In this document: in pieces, positions 1 through 9,538 of the stretch | Numbering within the stretch: the first letter of the stretch is position 1 | Layout: the number at the start of each line of letters is the position of its first letter | Assembly (NCBI GenBank): GCA_903880855.1 | Contig: CAIRQX010000063.1 | Location: forward strand, 1 to 40,758 | DNA length: 40,758 nt | From: an uncultured Burkholderiales bacterium | GTDB taxonomy: Bacteria > Pseudomonadota > Gammaproteobacteria > Burkholderiales > Burkholderiaceae_C | Reading direction: 5' to 3' | Position numbers and translations under genes: made by a program | Notes under the pieces: model-generated | What the model saw: the letters and a program-made list of their open reading frames with translations, nothing else | What the model was told of the DNA's origin: nothing | The model's database searches: none

Positions 1-568
1 CATCAAGCTGAAAGCTTGACAACTCCAACACCCAGGCTTGCGGCCACTGTGCTCTCTCTTGGTCCATAGCAGCGGACAAGGTGTCAAGCAAAGTGGGGCC
101 AATATTTCCTGCCACAGCTACGCGGAGACCAGCACGCTCTAGCAATTGGCCTGTCAATGCAGTGACTGTTGTTTTGCCATTCGTTCCTGTAATAGCCAAT
201 ACATGGGGCGCGTATTGCTGTTCTGTTTTGAATTCTTCTAAGGCTTGTGCAAACAAGGTAAGTTCGGTACCTACCCACAAACCTGCTGCTTTGGCTGCTT
301 TCCATACGGGCGCTACCGATTGAGGCGTTAAACCAGGACTCTTGAAGACCGCACGAATAGGCTGTCCTTCTACCAATGACGCATCAAAGGGTGCATGTTT
401 AAACACCACACCAGGATGTTCTTCTTTCAATTGCACAAGATGGGGCGGTTGTTCGCGCGTATCAACGACCAACACGTCTGCGCCGTGGCGGACGCACCAA
501 CGCACCATGGCAAGCCCTGAGTCGCCTAGACCCAAGACAAGAACGGAGAGTTGTTTCAATGCGCGCAT
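1..568 (-). CDS. murD: UDP-N-acetylmuramoylalanine--D-glutamate ligase MurD (partial, C-terminus outside window)
   Basis: Cytoplasmic Mur ligase that adds D-Glu to UDP-MurNAc-L-Ala using ATP. The first 189 residues are visible: an N-terminal Rossmann part (VLGLGDSGLA near residue 11), the ATP-binding GTNGKTT at 128-134, then ELSSFQL near 182, typical of MurD. The ATG at 568 is chosen because it lies 7 bp after the mraY stop and has an AAGG about 10 nt upstream. It is translated with the mraY-murF-murE series. The gene is cut only by the window edge; nothing suggests it is broken. Confidence 0.95.
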   Translation of the reverse strand, partial: MRALKQLSVLVLGLGDSGLAMVRWCVRHGADVLVVDTREQPPHLVQLKEEHPGVVFKHAPFDASLVEGQPIRAVFKSPGLTPQSVAPVWKAAKAAGLWVGTELTLFAQALEEFKTEQQYAPHVLAITGTNGKTTVTALTGQLLERAGLRVAVAGNIGPTLLDTLSAAMDQERAQWPQAWVLELSSFQLD

Positions 569-575
569 TGAATGC

Positions 576-1754
576 TTACCTTAATTTCAAAGTCGACATG
601 CCGACTAAACACAAGAGCATGGTGATGATCCAAAACCGCACCACCACTTGCGTTTCAGTCCAACCTGATTTTTCAAAATGGTGGTGCAAGGGCGCCATCT
701 TCAAAATGCGTCGGCCTTCGCCATATTTTTTCTTGGTGTATTTGAAGTAGCCCACCTGCAACATCACCGACAGGGCTTCCACCACAAAAATTCCGCCCAT
801 GATGGCCAGCACAATTTCTTGCCGCACGATCACTGCAATCGTGCCTAAGGCACCACCTAGCGCTAAAGCGCCTACATCACCCATGAACACTTGTGCGGGG
901 TGCGTGTTAAACCATAAAAATGCCAAGCCTGCTCCTGCCATAGCGGCACAGAAGATCATCAATTCACCAGAGCCTGGGATGTAGGGGAATATCAGGTACT
1001 TGGAATACACCGAACTACCTGTGACGTAGGCAAAAACGCCCAAGGCCGATCCCACCATCACTACCGGCATGATGGCCAATCCATCTAACCCATCCGTCAA
1101 ATTGACTGCGTTGCTAGAACCGACAATGACAAGATAGGTCAAGATGACAAAACCAAAAACGCCCAAGGGATAACTCACCTCTTTCATGAAAGGCAATAGC
1201 AAGCCAGCTTTGGGCGGCAAGTTCACATCAAAACCAGACTGCATCCAGGAATAAAACAATTCGAGCACGCGTAAGTTGCTGCTCTCAGAAATACTAAATA
1301 CCAAATACAAAGCGGCTAGCAACCCAATCAAGGATTGCCACATATATTTCTCACGCGAACGCATGCCTTCAGGGTCTTTGTGCACAACCTTTCGCCAGTC
1401 ATCGACCCAGCCAATAGCGCCAAAGCCAAAGGTCACCAACATCACAATCCAAACAAATCGGTTGGTCAAATCTGCCCATAACAAGGTGGAAGTGCCTATG
1501 CCAATCAATATCAATACACCACCCATCGTGGGCGTACCACTTTTAATCATGTGTGATTGCATGGCGTAGTCACGGATAGGTTGGCCAATTTTTAAAGCCA
1601 CCAAATGTCGGATCACTGCAGGGCCAGCAAAGAGACCGATCAGTAACGCGGTTAAAGCGGCCATCACCGCACGGAAGGTGATGTACTGAAATACCCGAAA
1701 GAATCCGAATTCGGGCGACAAGGTTTGCAACCATTGCGCCAAGGTGATCAGCAT
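576..1754 (-). CDS. mraY: Phospho-N-acetylmuramoyl-pentapeptide-transferase MraY
   Basis: Integral inner-membrane enzyme that transfers phospho-MurNAc-pentapeptide to undecaprenyl phosphate, giving lipid I. The 392 residues match the usual beta-proteobacterial length. Visible signatures are KSGTPTMGG at 71-79, the loop [15 protein letters not shown] near 213, and HHHFEK near 360, on a background of about ten hydrophobic segments. It overlaps the murF stop by 7 bp and is followed 7 bp later by murD, so it is inside the division-cell-wall transcription unit. Identification is firm from motifs and position. Confidence 0.97.
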   Translation of the reverse strand: MLITLAQWLQTLSPEFGFFRVFQYITFRAVMAALTALLIGLFAGPAVIRHLVALKIGQPIRDYAMQSHMIKSGTPTMGGVLILIGIGTSTLLWADLTNRFVWIVMLVTFGFGAIGWVDDWRKVVHKDPEGMRSREKYMWQSLIGLLAALYLVFSISESSNLRVLELFYSWMQSGFDVNLPPKAGLLLPFMKEVSYPLGVFGFVILTYLVIVGSSNAVNLTDGLDGLAIMPVVMVGSALGVFAYVTGSSVYSKYLIFPYIPGSGELMIFCAAMAGAGLAFLWFNTHPAQVFMGDVGALALGGALGTIAVIVRQEIVLAIMGGIFVVEALSVMLQVGYFKYTKKKYGEGRRILKMAPLHHHFEKSGWTETQVVVRFWIITMLLCLVGMSTLKLR

Positions 1755-3172
1755 GGCGTGGTCTCCTGCGTGTGTTGTTCTGATATTTTTGTAATTGCCT
1801 CTAGTACGCGCTCCATCTTCATGAACCGCGAACCCTTCACCAGGACGCTAGCCACCATGGGTAATCCATGGCTTAAATGCAGATTGAGTGCATCGATATC
1901 GCTGAAATGCTGCGCGCGTATTGGGCACGCTTGCACCGTATGGGCTGTCTGTTCACCTAAGCACAACACGCTATCAATACCTTTTTGTTCCGCGTAACGG
2001 CCCACTTCGCCATGAAACTCCGGGCCAAGATTGCCTACTTCACCCATGTCCCCTAGCACCAACATTTGTGGCTTAGGTAATTCAGATAACAAATCAATCG
2101 CCGCTTTGACCGAGTCAGGATTGGCGTTGTAGGAGTCATCCACCACGGTGACTTTCTTACTTGCGATATTCACTACATAGGCGCGCGAGCGACCTTTGAC
2201 CGATTCAAATTTTTCTAAGCCTTGTGCAATATTTTGAAGATCGATACCCGCGGCCAAAGCCGCAGCTGTAGCTGCTAAAGCATTGCTGACGTTATGACGG
2301 CCAGCGCAATGCAACTTGGTTTTTAAGTTGCCTTGGGGTGTTTTTATATCGACCAACCAATGGTCGCCAACCCAATCGGCATGGACTAAGGTCACCTCTG
2401 CCATTTTTGTATTTTGTTGCGATGCTTGCATTGAAAAAGTCAGGCAAGCTCGCACATCTGCTAGTTTTTTCCAGAGCGGCGTGTATTCGTCGTCTGCAGG
2501 AAACACCGCTACGCCATTTGCAGGCAATGCAGTAATCACTGCGCCGTTTTCTTGGGCTACGGCCTCTACGCTGGCCATGAACTCTTGGTGTTCCCGTTGG
2601 GCGTTGATCACCAATCCCACAGTGGGTTGTGCGATTTCAGCCAACCAAGCAATTTCACCAGGATGGTTCATACCTAACTCGATGACTGCAGCACGGTGAA
2701 ATTTGCGTAAGCGCAAAACGGTTTGCGGCACACCAATCTCGTTATTCAAATTACCTTGTGTTGCCAATGCGCCATCACCGTAAGTGCAACGCAAAATACT
2801 CGCAAGCATTTGGGTCACCGTTGTTTTGCCGTTACTGCCTGTGACGGCAATCACAGGAATATGCATATGGCTTCTCCAGCCTTTGGCTAACTGGCCTAGC
2901 CCTAAGCGCGTGTCGGGCACTTCAATGCAAGATAAATGTAAATCGGCTTTTCCAGTCTCCACCATGGCAGCGCTTACGCCACTTTGGCTGACTTGTTCAA
3001 GGAAATCGTGCCCATCAAAGCGTTCGCCTTGGAGTGCAATAAATAGGTCGCCAACCTCTACGCTGCGGCTATCGGTATGCACACGCTCAATACAAACCGA
3101 TGCATCGCCTATCGTGCGCGCACCTTTTATCCATTTGACGGCATCTTCCAAGCGTAGGTGCATATCAGACAT
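1748..3172 (-). CDS. murF: UDP-N-acetylmuramoyl-tripeptide--D-alanyl-D-alanine ligase MurF
   Basis: Adds D-Ala-D-Ala to UDP-MurNAc-tripeptide in the cytoplasm. The 474 residues have the Mur ligase arrangement: N-terminal substrate domain with DSR motif, P-loop GSNGKTT at about 112-118, and a C-terminal ligase domain with [10 protein letters not shown]. The frame is open 22 codons further upstream, but that extension lies inside murE and does not look like MurF. The ATG at 3172 ([11 protein letters not shown]) gives an 8 bp overlap with murE, as is common in this operon. Confidence 0.96.
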   Translation of the reverse strand: MSDMHLRLEDAVKWIKGARTIGDASVCIERVHTDSRSVEVGDLFIALQGERFDGHDFLEQVSQSGVSAAMVETGKADLHLSCIEVPDTRLGLGQLAKGWRSHMHIPVIAVTGSNGKTTVTQMLASILRCTYGDGALATQGNLNNEIGVPQTVLRLRKFHRAAVIELGMNHPGEIAWLAEIAQPTVGLVINAQREHQEFMASVEAVAQENGAVITALPANGVAVFPADDEYTPLWKKLADVRACLTFSMQASQQNTKMAEVTLVHADWVGDHWLVDIKTPQGNLKTKLHCAGRHNVSNALAATAAALAAGIDLQNIAQGLEKFESVKGRSRAYVVNIASKKVTVVDDSYNANPDSVKAAIDLLSELPKPQMLVLGDMGEVGNLGPEFHGEVGRYAEQKGIDSVLCLGEQTAHTVQACPIRAQHFSDIDALNLHLSHGLPMVASVLVKGSRFMKMERVLEAITKISEQHTQETTPC

Positions 3173-4679
3173 GCACACTCCTTTTGTGGATCGCTTGCAG
3201 TGCGTGCAACTGGTCGCTAAATGGATGCTTGACGCCATTTATTTCTTGGGTTGTCTCGTGTCCTTTACCAGCGATCAAAACAAGATCTTTTTGAGTGGCG
3301 TGTTGGACAGCCTCTGCTATGGCTTGCGCTCTATCGATGACTATGCGCGCTGATTGCGGCACTTTCAATCCTGCGCACATATCGCGCAAGATATCTTCTG
3401 GGCTTTCGCTGCGCGGGTTATCGCTGGTCAACACAATATGTTGTGCATACATTTCTGCAGCAGAAGCCATCAAGGGACGTTTAGCCTTATCGCGATCCCC
3501 GCCACAACCTAGTACACAAATAATGTCTCCGCCTCGCAATGCTGCTAAGGGCTGCAATGCAAGCAAGACTTTTTCAATCGCATCTGGCGTGTGTGCGAAG
3601 TCAACTACCACCAGAGGATCGCCAGTGGTTCCAAATAACTCCATGCGACCGGGCACCGAGGGTAAATTCAGGCAAGCTTGCGCCGCATCGTCTAAGCGGT
3701 GTCCTAGGGAACACAAACAGGCAATCACACCCGTCAAATTACTGACGTTGTAGTGACCCACCATGGCGGTCTCGATTGAGGTAGTGCTATCGCCCAGTTT
3801 TATGTCAAACCGCATCCCGCGATTTGCATATTCAACTTTTGCAGCTTGGATGTGTTGCGCACCTGGCTTGATATCGTGTTCTTGCGTTGCGTAGGTCCAA
3901 ACTTTGACTTGACCTGTTTTTTGTAACTTGTGGGCCAGCAACACGCCTTTGGGGTCATCGATATTGATCACTACGGCTTGCAATTCAGGCCAATCAAACA
4001 AGGCTTCTTTGGCTTGCCAATAGTGGGCCATGTCCCCGTGGTAATCCAAATGGTCTTGCGAGAAATTGGTGAACATCGCCAACCGCACATGCGTTCCATC
4101 TAGGCGGTGTTCAGCTATTCCAATAGATGACGCCTCCATCACGCAACTGGTAACGCCTTCATGCAGCATCTCACGCAAATGCGATTGCAACAAAACCGGG
4201 TCGGGTGTGGTCATGCCTGTAGTGGTCAAACTGTCAGGTCGACCTAACCCTAGCGTTCCAACCATGAAAGATGGTTTACCAAGGTTTTGTAATGCATGCG
4301 CCAACCACCAAGCACACGTGGTTTTGCCGTTCGTACCCGTAATCGCAACCACGTCCATGTCAACGCTGGGATGTTGATAAAAAATAGCGGCAATAGGACC
4401 ACACGCAGATTTAAGACCGCTGTAACTTGCAATACGGTCACTCATGTGTGGGACATCACTCCACGCAAACATATCTGCACCAGATTCTTCTATCAGGCAC
4501 GCACTGGCACCCTGCTCAAGTGCGATAGGCACAAAGCGACGCGCATCATGCGCTGCACCTGACCAAGCGATAAATCCATCGTTGGTTTGCACTTGTCTGT
4601 TGTCAGTGCATAAAACGCCGGTGACGCGCTCCCGCAACCATTGGGCTGCTTGGTCAGGTGTTTGGAGTCTTTGCATCAC
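3165..4679 (-). CDS. murE: UDP-N-acetylmuramoyl-L-alanyl-D-glutamate--2,6-diaminopimelate ligase MurE
   Basis: Adds the third residue of the peptidoglycan stem peptide. It has 504 residues, with P-loop GTNGKTT at 115-121, a probable carbamylated Lys in QAKEALF (K224), and DNPR at 420-423. In this family DNPR marks meso-diaminopimelate, rather than lysine, as substrate. That fits the dapF gene about 9 kb away. The start (two adjacent ATGs at 4679) overlaps the ftsI stop by 4 bp, so coupled translation is likely. No disrupted motif was seen. Confidence 0.97.
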   Translation of the reverse strand: MMQRLQTPDQAAQWLRERVTGVLCTDNRQVQTNDGFIAWSGAAHDARRFVPIALEQGASACLIEESGADMFAWSDVPHMSDRIASYSGLKSACGPIAAIFYQHPSVDMDVVAITGTNGKTTCAWWLAHALQNLGKPSFMVGTLGLGRPDSLTTTGMTTPDPVLLQSHLREMLHEGVTSCVMEASSIGIAEHRLDGTHVRLAMFTNFSQDHLDYHGDMAHYWQAKEALFDWPELQAVVINIDDPKGVLLAHKLQKTGQVKVWTYATQEHDIKPGAQHIQAAKVEYANRGMRFDIKLGDSTTSIETAMVGHYNVSNLTGVIACLCSLGHRLDDAAQACLNLPSVPGRMELFGTTGDPLVVVDFAHTPDAIEKVLLALQPLAALRGGDIICVLGCGGDRDKAKRPLMASAAEMYAQHIVLTSDNPRSESPEDILRDMCAGLKVPQSARIVIDRAQAIAEAVQHATQKDLVLIAGKGHETTQEINGVKHPFSDQLHALQAIHKRSVHV

Positions 4680-6421
4680 AAAGACTCCTTTTCTAGTTGC
4701 GTCACCACCAACGGTTTGACGGCAATATCGGGTTGCACACGCATCATGCGCAATGTTTGCTGCACCACTTCACTAAACACGGGTGCCGCCACATCGCCGC
4801 CATAGTAACGGCCGTTGCTCGGCTCATCGAGCATGACCGCGACGATGATCAAGGGTTTATCAATCGGCGCCATACCAACAAACCAACCACGGTATTTGCG
4901 GTTTTTTTCGCTGCCATAGGTCTTGCCGACTTGTTTATAGGCCGTGCCGGACTTGCCTCCCACTGAGTAGCCCATAGTTTGCGCTTTAGTTCCTGTGCCT
5001 CCAGGTCCTGCGGCCATTTGCAGCATCTTGCGAACTTGGCTTGCGGTATTGGCGGAGAACACTTGTTCGCCTGACACAGCGACATCATTCTTGAGCAAAG
5101 TAACAGGGATGATTTGTCCGTCATGCGAGAACACGGTGTACGAGCGAGCCATCTGAAATAGCGAGGCAGACAAACCGTAGCCATACGACATGGTGGCTTG
5201 CTCGATAGGGCGCCAAGTTTTGTAAGGACGCAGTCGGCCAGACACTACGCCAGGAAAAGCAATGGGTGGCTTTTGTCCAAAACCTGCTTGTGAAAACGTT
5301 TCCCACATTTCTTGCGGTTGCATTTGCATAGCAATCTTGGTGGTGCCTACATTGCTGGAGACTTGAATCACTTGCTCAACAGTTAGGGCACCGTGTGGAT
5401 GTGAGTCGTGAATCGTGGTTCCAGTTAACACCATGGAGCCAGGCGCAGTTTGTATCACTGAGTTAGGTGTGACACGTCCTGAGTTCAACGCCATTCCAAT
5501 GGTGAATGGCTTCATCACAGAACCCGGCTCAAATGTATCGGTCAATGCGCGATTGCGTAGTTGTTCGCCCACCAAATTGCCACGCTTATCTGGCACATAA
5601 CTGGGGTAGTTCGTCATGGCCAAGACCTCCCCTGTTTGCGCATGCAAGACTACTACGCTCCCAGCCTTAGCGCGGTTGCTCAATACGGCTTCTTTGATTT
5701 TTTCGTAAGCAAAGTACTGCGCTTTGCTATCAATGCTCAATTGCAAATCTTTACCGTCTTCAGGCAAGATGATTTCGCCAATATCTTCTACGACTTGGCC
5801 AAATTTATCTTTGATGACACGACGTGTTCCAGGCTTGCCGCCCAAGTCTTTGTTGAACTCTCTCTCAACGCCTTCTTGTCCGATGTTTTCTACATTGGTG
5901 AAGCCCACGACATGGGCAACCGCTTCACCTTCTGGGTAAATGCGCTTGTATTCTTTGCGTGCATAGATACCTTTGATCTTGAGGGCTTCTATGCTTTTGG
6001 CAACGGGTTCGTCTACTTGACGTTTCAACCAGACAAAGTTTTTGTCTTCATCGCTGAGTTTCTTGTCTAGTTCTGCTTGCGTCATCCCTAGCAACTTAGC
6101 AAGCGCCTTGAATTTTTCTGGATCGCGGTCAATGCTCTCAGGATTTGCCCAAATACTGGGTACTGGCACGCTAGAGGCCAAGATATGGCCATTGCGGTCC
6201 AAGATGCGACCGCGGTTAGCGGGCAAATCTAAGGTGCGTACATGACGCACAGTTCCTTGGCGTTTGAAAAATGCATTGCCAATGAGTTGCACATACGCAG
6301 CACGCGCTACCAAGCCTAAGAAGCCCAATGCAATACACGCCACGATAAATTGGCTACGCCAGATAGGCGTCTTGCTTGCCAGTAAAGGGCTCGAGGTGTA
6401 TTGGACGCTACGACTGCTCAT
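4676..6421 (-). CDS. ftsI: Septal peptidoglycan transpeptidase FtsI (PBP3)
   Basis: Division-specific class B penicillin-binding protein anchored in the inner membrane. One N-terminal membrane segment (about residues 25-45) precedes the dimerisation domain, which has RGRILDRNG near 70-78. The transpeptidase motifs are complete: SVMK at 301-304 with the catalytic Ser, SSN at 355-357 and KSGT at 490-493. The 581 residues match the family. It overlaps ftsL and murE by 4 bp each, so it is probably translationally coupled to both. It acts with FtsW, which should lie beyond the left edge. Confidence 0.97.
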   Translation of the reverse strand: MSSRSVQYTSSPLLASKTPIWRSQFIVACIALGFLGLVARAAYVQLIGNAFFKRQGTVRHVRTLDLPANRGRILDRNGHILASSVPVPSIWANPESIDRDPEKFKALAKLLGMTQAELDKKLSDEDKNFVWLKRQVDEPVAKSIEALKIKGIYARKEYKRIYPEGEAVAHVVGFTNVENIGQEGVEREFNKDLGGKPGTRRVIKDKFGQVVEDIGEIILPEDGKDLQLSIDSKAQYFAYEKIKEAVLSNRAKAGSVVVLHAQTGEVLAMTNYPSYVPDKRGNLVGEQLRNRALTDTFEPGSVMKPFTIGMALNSGRVTPNSVIQTAPGSMVLTGTTIHDSHPHGALTVEQVIQVSSNVGTTKIAMQMQPQEMWETFSQAGFGQKPPIAFPGVVSGRLRPYKTWRPIEQATMSYGYGLSASLFQMARSYTVFSHDGQIIPVTLLKNDVAVSGEQVFSANTASQVRKMLQMAAGPGGTGTKAQTMGYSVGGKSGTAYKQVGKTYGSEKNRKYRGWFVGMAPIDKPLIIVAVMLDEPSNGRYYGGDVAAPVFSEVVQQTLRMMRVQPDIAVKPLVVTQLEKESL

Positions 6422-6717
6422 GGACGCACCGTTTCTGCGTTGGCGGTACTTTGCGATGGCAGCGTGGCGTAATGCGTGATTGCTGGGGTGATAGTTCGCA
6501 TATGTAACTGTTCACGCGCTAATTTTTCAACCCGCTTGGGCGTTGCTTGCGCACGACGTTCTACATCTAAGCGGTCGTTTTCAATTTCTAAGCGCCGCGC
6601 TTCATTGGTAGCATGGTCTAGCTCGGTCGTGAGTGCGCGTGATTCATATTGGGTTCGAACCAAATAAAGAGCGCTGAGCAGAACTGCCGCCAACAAAATA
6701 ATGCTCACGCGGCTCAT
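6418..6717 (-). CDS. ftsL: Cell division protein FtsL
   Basis: Small bitopic divisome protein that forms a complex with FtsB and FtsQ and helps activate FtsWI. The 99 residues show the expected plan: a membrane segment at about 3-21, then a heptad-like charged stretch (about 30-70, rich in Glu, Arg and Leu) likely to form a coiled coil in the periplasm. FtsL sequence is poorly conserved, so the call leans on size, topology and exact placement between rsmH and ftsI, each joined by a 4 bp overlap. Confidence 0.93.
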   Translation of the reverse strand: MSRVSIILLAAVLLSALYLVRTQYESRALTTELDHATNEARRLEIENDRLDVERRAQATPKRVEKLAREQLHMRTITPAITHYATLPSQSTANAETVRP

Positions 6718-7652
6718 GCCAGCACCTCGTGTTGCGCTGTTGACAGGCGCTCAGCGACACGCAAGATGGCGCTACGCGCACGTGGATTGCTGGCAATTTC
6801 TTCAACACTAGGCTTGATGCGTTGCACCGCTTTGAAATCCATGACTTGCGGTGGCGCAAATGGTGCGCGACGGTCATACACCTCACGCGCGTGTTGCGCA
6901 ATGAACTGCTTCACGATACGGTCTTCTAGAGAGTGGAAACTGATCACAGCCAATCTTCCATGCGGGCGCAATACGTGCAACGTAGCGTCTAGCGCTTGTT
7001 GCAACTCCTCAAGCTCGGCGTTGATGAAAATCCGAAAAGCCTGAAATGTGCGCGTTGCAGGGTCCTTGCCCAGCTCGCGGGTTTTGACCGTGTCAGCCAC
7101 GAGCTGGGCCAGTTCAGCGGTGCTTGTAGGGACGCCCCGTTCTTGTCGGCGAGCATCAATCGCCTTTGCAATCTGTAAAGCAAACCGTTCCTCGCCATAT
7201 TCACGTATCACCTCCGCTATGTGTTGCATGTCTGCTTCTGCCAACCACTCCTGCACACTCTGCCCACGCGTGGTGTCCATGCGCATGTCCAAAGGGCCGT
7301 CGTGTCGAAATGAAAATCCGCGCGCCGGGTTGTCGACTTGCGGCGAGCTGATGCCCAAGTCCATCAGCACGCCATCGACGGATGCAGGAGGTAAATCGCC
7401 CAAGTGCGCAAATCCTTCGTGCCGTATCGATAAACGTGGGTCTTGAATCTGCTGGGCCACTGCAATCGCTTCTGGGTCTTTGTCGAATGCAATCACCCGC
7501 CCTTTGTCGGAGAGTTGGGACAGCATCAGACGCGTATGTCCACCGCGTCCAAAGGTTGCATCTACGTAAGTACCGTCCGGCTGAAGGTCGAGTGCATCGA
7601 CGGCTTCGCTGAGTAGGACGGTGGTGTGCTGCCATGGCGTGTCCACCGTCAT
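6714..7652 (-). CDS. rsmH: 16S rRNA (cytosine(1402)-N(4))-methyltransferase RsmH
   Basis: SAM-dependent methyltransferase acting on C1402 of 16S rRNA. The 312 residues include the SAM-binding [10 protein letters not shown] at 31-40, MDLGISSPQ near 97-105, [16 protein letters not shown], and [11 protein letters not shown] in the C-terminal part, all strongly conserved in this family (formerly MraW). It directly follows mraZ (3 bp gap) and overlaps ftsL by 4 bp, the classic start of the cluster. The start at 7652 gives [14 protein letters not shown], which aligns with the usual N-terminus. Confidence 0.97.
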   Translation of the reverse strand: MTVDTPWQHTTVLLSEAVDALDLQPDGTYVDATFGRGGHTRLMLSQLSDKGRVIAFDKDPEAIAVAQQIQDPRLSIRHEGFAHLGDLPPASVDGVLMDLGISSPQVDNPARGFSFRHDGPLDMRMDTTRGQSVQEWLAEADMQHIAEVIREYGEERFALQIAKAIDARRQERGVPTSTAELAQLVADTVKTRELGKDPATRTFQAFRIFINAELEELQQALDATLHVLRPHGRLAVISFHSLEDRIVKQFIAQHAREVYDRRAPFAPPQVMDFKAVQRIKPSVEEIASNPRARSAILRVAERLSTAQHEVLA

Positions 7653-7655
7653 CCT

Positions 7656-8084
7656 TTAGAAAGAAAATTCCTTGAAGACGTCCGGCATTTCGCCTTGCAT
7701 GGCTTGCGCTTCTAGCGTGTCGTAAGTCGTTTTGTCCCACAACTCAAAGTGGTTGCCCATGCCCAGCAATATGGTGTCTTTTGAAATGCCCGCTGCAGCG
7801 CGCAGTTCGGGAGAAATCAACACACGGCCCGTGCCGTCCATCTCCACATCCATCGCGTTACCAAGCAACACGCGCTTCCACCACTGCGCGCTCATCGGCA
7901 GCGCGGCGATACGGTCACGAAATTTCTCCCACTCGGTGCGTGGGAACACCATCAAACATCCGTGCGGATGTCGCGTGATCGTGAGTTGTCCACTCGCTGT
8001 GGCGCTCAAGACGTCGCGATGACGCGTAGGTACCGACAAACGGCCCTTGGCATCGAGACTCAGCGATGACGCACCTTGAAACAC
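7656..8084 (-). CDS. mraZ: Division/cell wall cluster transcriptional repressor MraZ (GTG start)
   Basis: DNA-binding regulator of its own operon with two SpoVT/AbrB-like halves, seen as [14 protein letters not shown] near residue 10 and [14 protein letters not shown] near 80. An upstream ATG at 8141 is open in this frame, but the family starts with a Phe-Gln-Gly sequence ([15 protein letters not shown]). That places the start on the GTG at 8084, which has AAGGA 9 nt upstream. From there the protein has 142 residues, the normal size. Four 10-bp-spaced AAGTG boxes lie 55-88 bp upstream, a likely autoregulatory site. Confidence 0.95.
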   Translation of the reverse strand: MFQGASSLSLDAKGRLSVPTRHRDVLSATASGQLTITRHPHGCLMVFPRTEWEKFRDRIAALPMSAQWWKRVLLGNAMDVEMDGTGRVLISPELRAAAGISKDTILLGMGNHFELWDKTTYDTLEAQAMQGEMPDVFKEFSF

Positions 8085-8138
8085 AGCGGCTTTCCTTGGC
8101 AAACAGACAATACGCAAGCGGTAGTGAAAGTGAATTGA

Positions 8139-8172
8139 CACTTTTCACCACTTAATTGCACTTATTTGCACT
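8139..8172 (-). promoter_or_regulatory. Four 10-bp-periodic AAGTG boxes upstream of mraZ (probable MraZ operator)
   Basis: Read on the minus strand, AGTG occurs at 8172-8169, 8162-8159, 8152-8149 and 8142-8139, exactly 10 bp apart, the last three preceded by A. MraZ proteins are known to bind short direct repeats with one-helical-turn spacing upstream of mraZ. The site overlaps a possible -10 (TACAGT, 8175-8170) lying 17 bp from a weak -35 (TTGGTG, 8198-8193). Repression by blocking RNA polymerase is therefore inferred. The repeat spacing is seen directly; the function is inferred. Confidence 0.75.
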
Positions 8173-8198
8173 GTATCAGGATTTCAATGCTTCACCAA
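8170..8198 (-). promoter_or_regulatory. Possible sigma-70 promoter for mraZ
   Basis: TTGGTG (8198-8193) and TACAGT (8175-8170) are separated by 17 bp on the minus strand and sit about 85 bp upstream of the mraZ GTG. The match to consensus is modest (three -35 and four -10 positions). It is offered mainly because it overlaps the AAGTG repeat array. The rest of 8199-8330 is AT-rich and shows no gene. Confidence 0.35.
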
Positions 8199-8330
8199 GG
8201 GTTTTTCGATTTTTTTCAATGAAATCAACAACTTAGAAGCGATTTCATAAACAAATGTAGAAGTAAAATCGTTATAAAGCAAGCACTTAGAGGGTCTATT
8301 AAAAGTGTCTTATCAAGATAGAAGTGGTCG

Positions 8331-8358
8331 AAAAAAAACAGGCCAAAGGCCTGTTTTT
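8331..8358 (-). terminator. Rho-independent terminator after the dksA-like gene
   Basis: A 7 bp perfect stem (ACAGGCC, loop of three bases, GGCCTGT) at 8338-8354 is flanked by an A-run at 8331-8338 and T-run at 8354-8358. On the minus strand it gives a hairpin followed by eight T, 23 bp after the dksA-like stop. It separates that gene from the mraZ promoter. The opposite strand has five T and might also terminate. Confidence 0.9.
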
Positions 8359-8380
8359 CACGTTGTCATACAACAACGGC

Positions 8381-9454
8381 TCAATCCCCGAACATTTTTT
8401 GCTTCAACTCACGGCGCTCTTGCGCTTCTAGAGACAAAGTAGCGGTGGGACGCGCCAGCAATCGGGCGACCCCGATAGGTTCGCCCGTTTCGTCGCAATA
8501 GCCGTAATCGCCGCCGTCGATGCGGTGGATGGATTGCTCGATTTTTTTCAGCAATTTGCGCTCGCGGTCACGGGTGCGCAACTCCAAAGCATGCTCTTCT
8601 TCGATGGTGGCGCGGTCAGCGGGGTCGGGCACGACGACCGTGTCTTCGCGTAGATGCTCGGTGGTTTCGCTGGCGTTGGTCAACACTTCATCTTTCAAAT
8701 GGACCAACTTGATGCGAAAGAAGGCCATTTGTACGTCATTCATGTACTCGCTGTCAGGCATAGCGATCACCTCAGCGTCGGTGAGTTGGTCCGCCTTTTT
8801 CGTCTTCCAGTTATTAGCGAGTTTGGCGTCTTTTTTGGGTATCACAGGGATGATGGTCGTTGCAGCCTGGTTCGAAATCGGCATAAAGCTGTTTTTCGCT
8901 GCCGTCGAGGCCAAGACTTGGGTGGGTGGAGGAGGAACGAGCGCAGCCATCTTGGCAGCTCTGGAGTTTTTCTTGTGTACCACTGGTGTGTAGCCAGGGA
9001 TGATGGGCGTGACATGGACTACAGGAGCAGGCACCACCGGTTTAGCCACAGCCTTGGTCGCAGCCGATTTTTTTGGCGCTTCTACTTTTTTAGCCGGTGC
9101 TTTTGCTTTGGGTGCAGGCACCTTCTTGGCAGGGGCTTTTTTAGCGACCACTTTCTTAGCTGGAGCTTTTTTAGCTATTACTTTTTTAGCCGGCACCTTC
9201 TTAGCCACTGGCTTTTTGGCTATCGGTTTCTTGGGTACAGGTTTTTTAGCGACCACTTTTTTAGGAGTCACTTTCTTGGCAGTTGCCTTCTTGGGGGCCG
9301 CTTTGGCAGCTATTTTTTTAGTCACAGGTTTCTTAGCAGGGGTTGGTTTTTTCACCAGCTTTTTAGCTGGCGTTTTTGGCTTTGCAGCAGGTTTGACAGC
9401 CTTTTTGGCTGCCGCAGATTTTGTTGATTTTTTATGGCGGGCTTGTGCGTTCAC
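8381..9454 (-). CDS. dksA: DksA/TraR-family RNA polymerase-binding protein with long Lys/Ala/Pro-rich N-terminal tail
   Basis: The last ~130 residues are DksA: coiled coil with DPADRA at the tip (matching the DxxDxA motif that acts in the RNA polymerase secondary channel), then YGYCDETGEPIG and ARLLARPTAT. Only one of the four zinc-finger Cys is present, so this is the Cys-poor type. The first ~130 residues are short repeats such as AKKVVAKK and PAKK, like histone H1-type tails. An ATG at 9472 is in frame, but its own codons spell an AGGAG Shine-Dalgarno just before a GTG at 9454. I therefore start there (357 residues). The tail may bind DNA or RNA (inference). Confidence 0.85.
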   Translation of the reverse strand: MNAQARHKKSTKSAAAKKAVKPAAKPKTPAKKLVKKPTPAKKPVTKKIAAKAAPKKATAKKVTPKKVVAKKPVPKKPIAKKPVAKKVPAKKVIAKKAPAKKVVAKKAPAKKVPAPKAKAPAKKVEAPKKSAATKAVAKPVVPAPVVHVTPIIPGYTPVVHKKNSRAAKMAALVPPPPTQVLASTAAKNSFMPISNQAATTIIPVIPKKDAKLANNWKTKKADQLTDAEVIAMPDSEYMNDVQMAFFRIKLVHLKDEVLTNASETTEHLREDTVVVPDPADRATIEEEHALELRTRDRERKLLKKIEQSIHRIDGGDYGYCDETGEPIGVARLLARPTATLSLEAQERRELKQKMFGD

Positions 9455-9538
9455 GTTTTGTCTCCTCGCCATTACCTCACTGCACGAATATGTACTAAGA
9501 GAGGTCTGGCGCGCGGGATTGTAGCCACATTCAAAACG

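Noticed and set aside
8654-9427. Long plus-strand open frame (257 codons) opposite the dksA-like tail
   Set aside because: It is the antisense of Lys/Ala/Pro codons; the product is Phe/Arg/Ser/His low-complexity without any domain, and the DksA reading on the other strand is certain.
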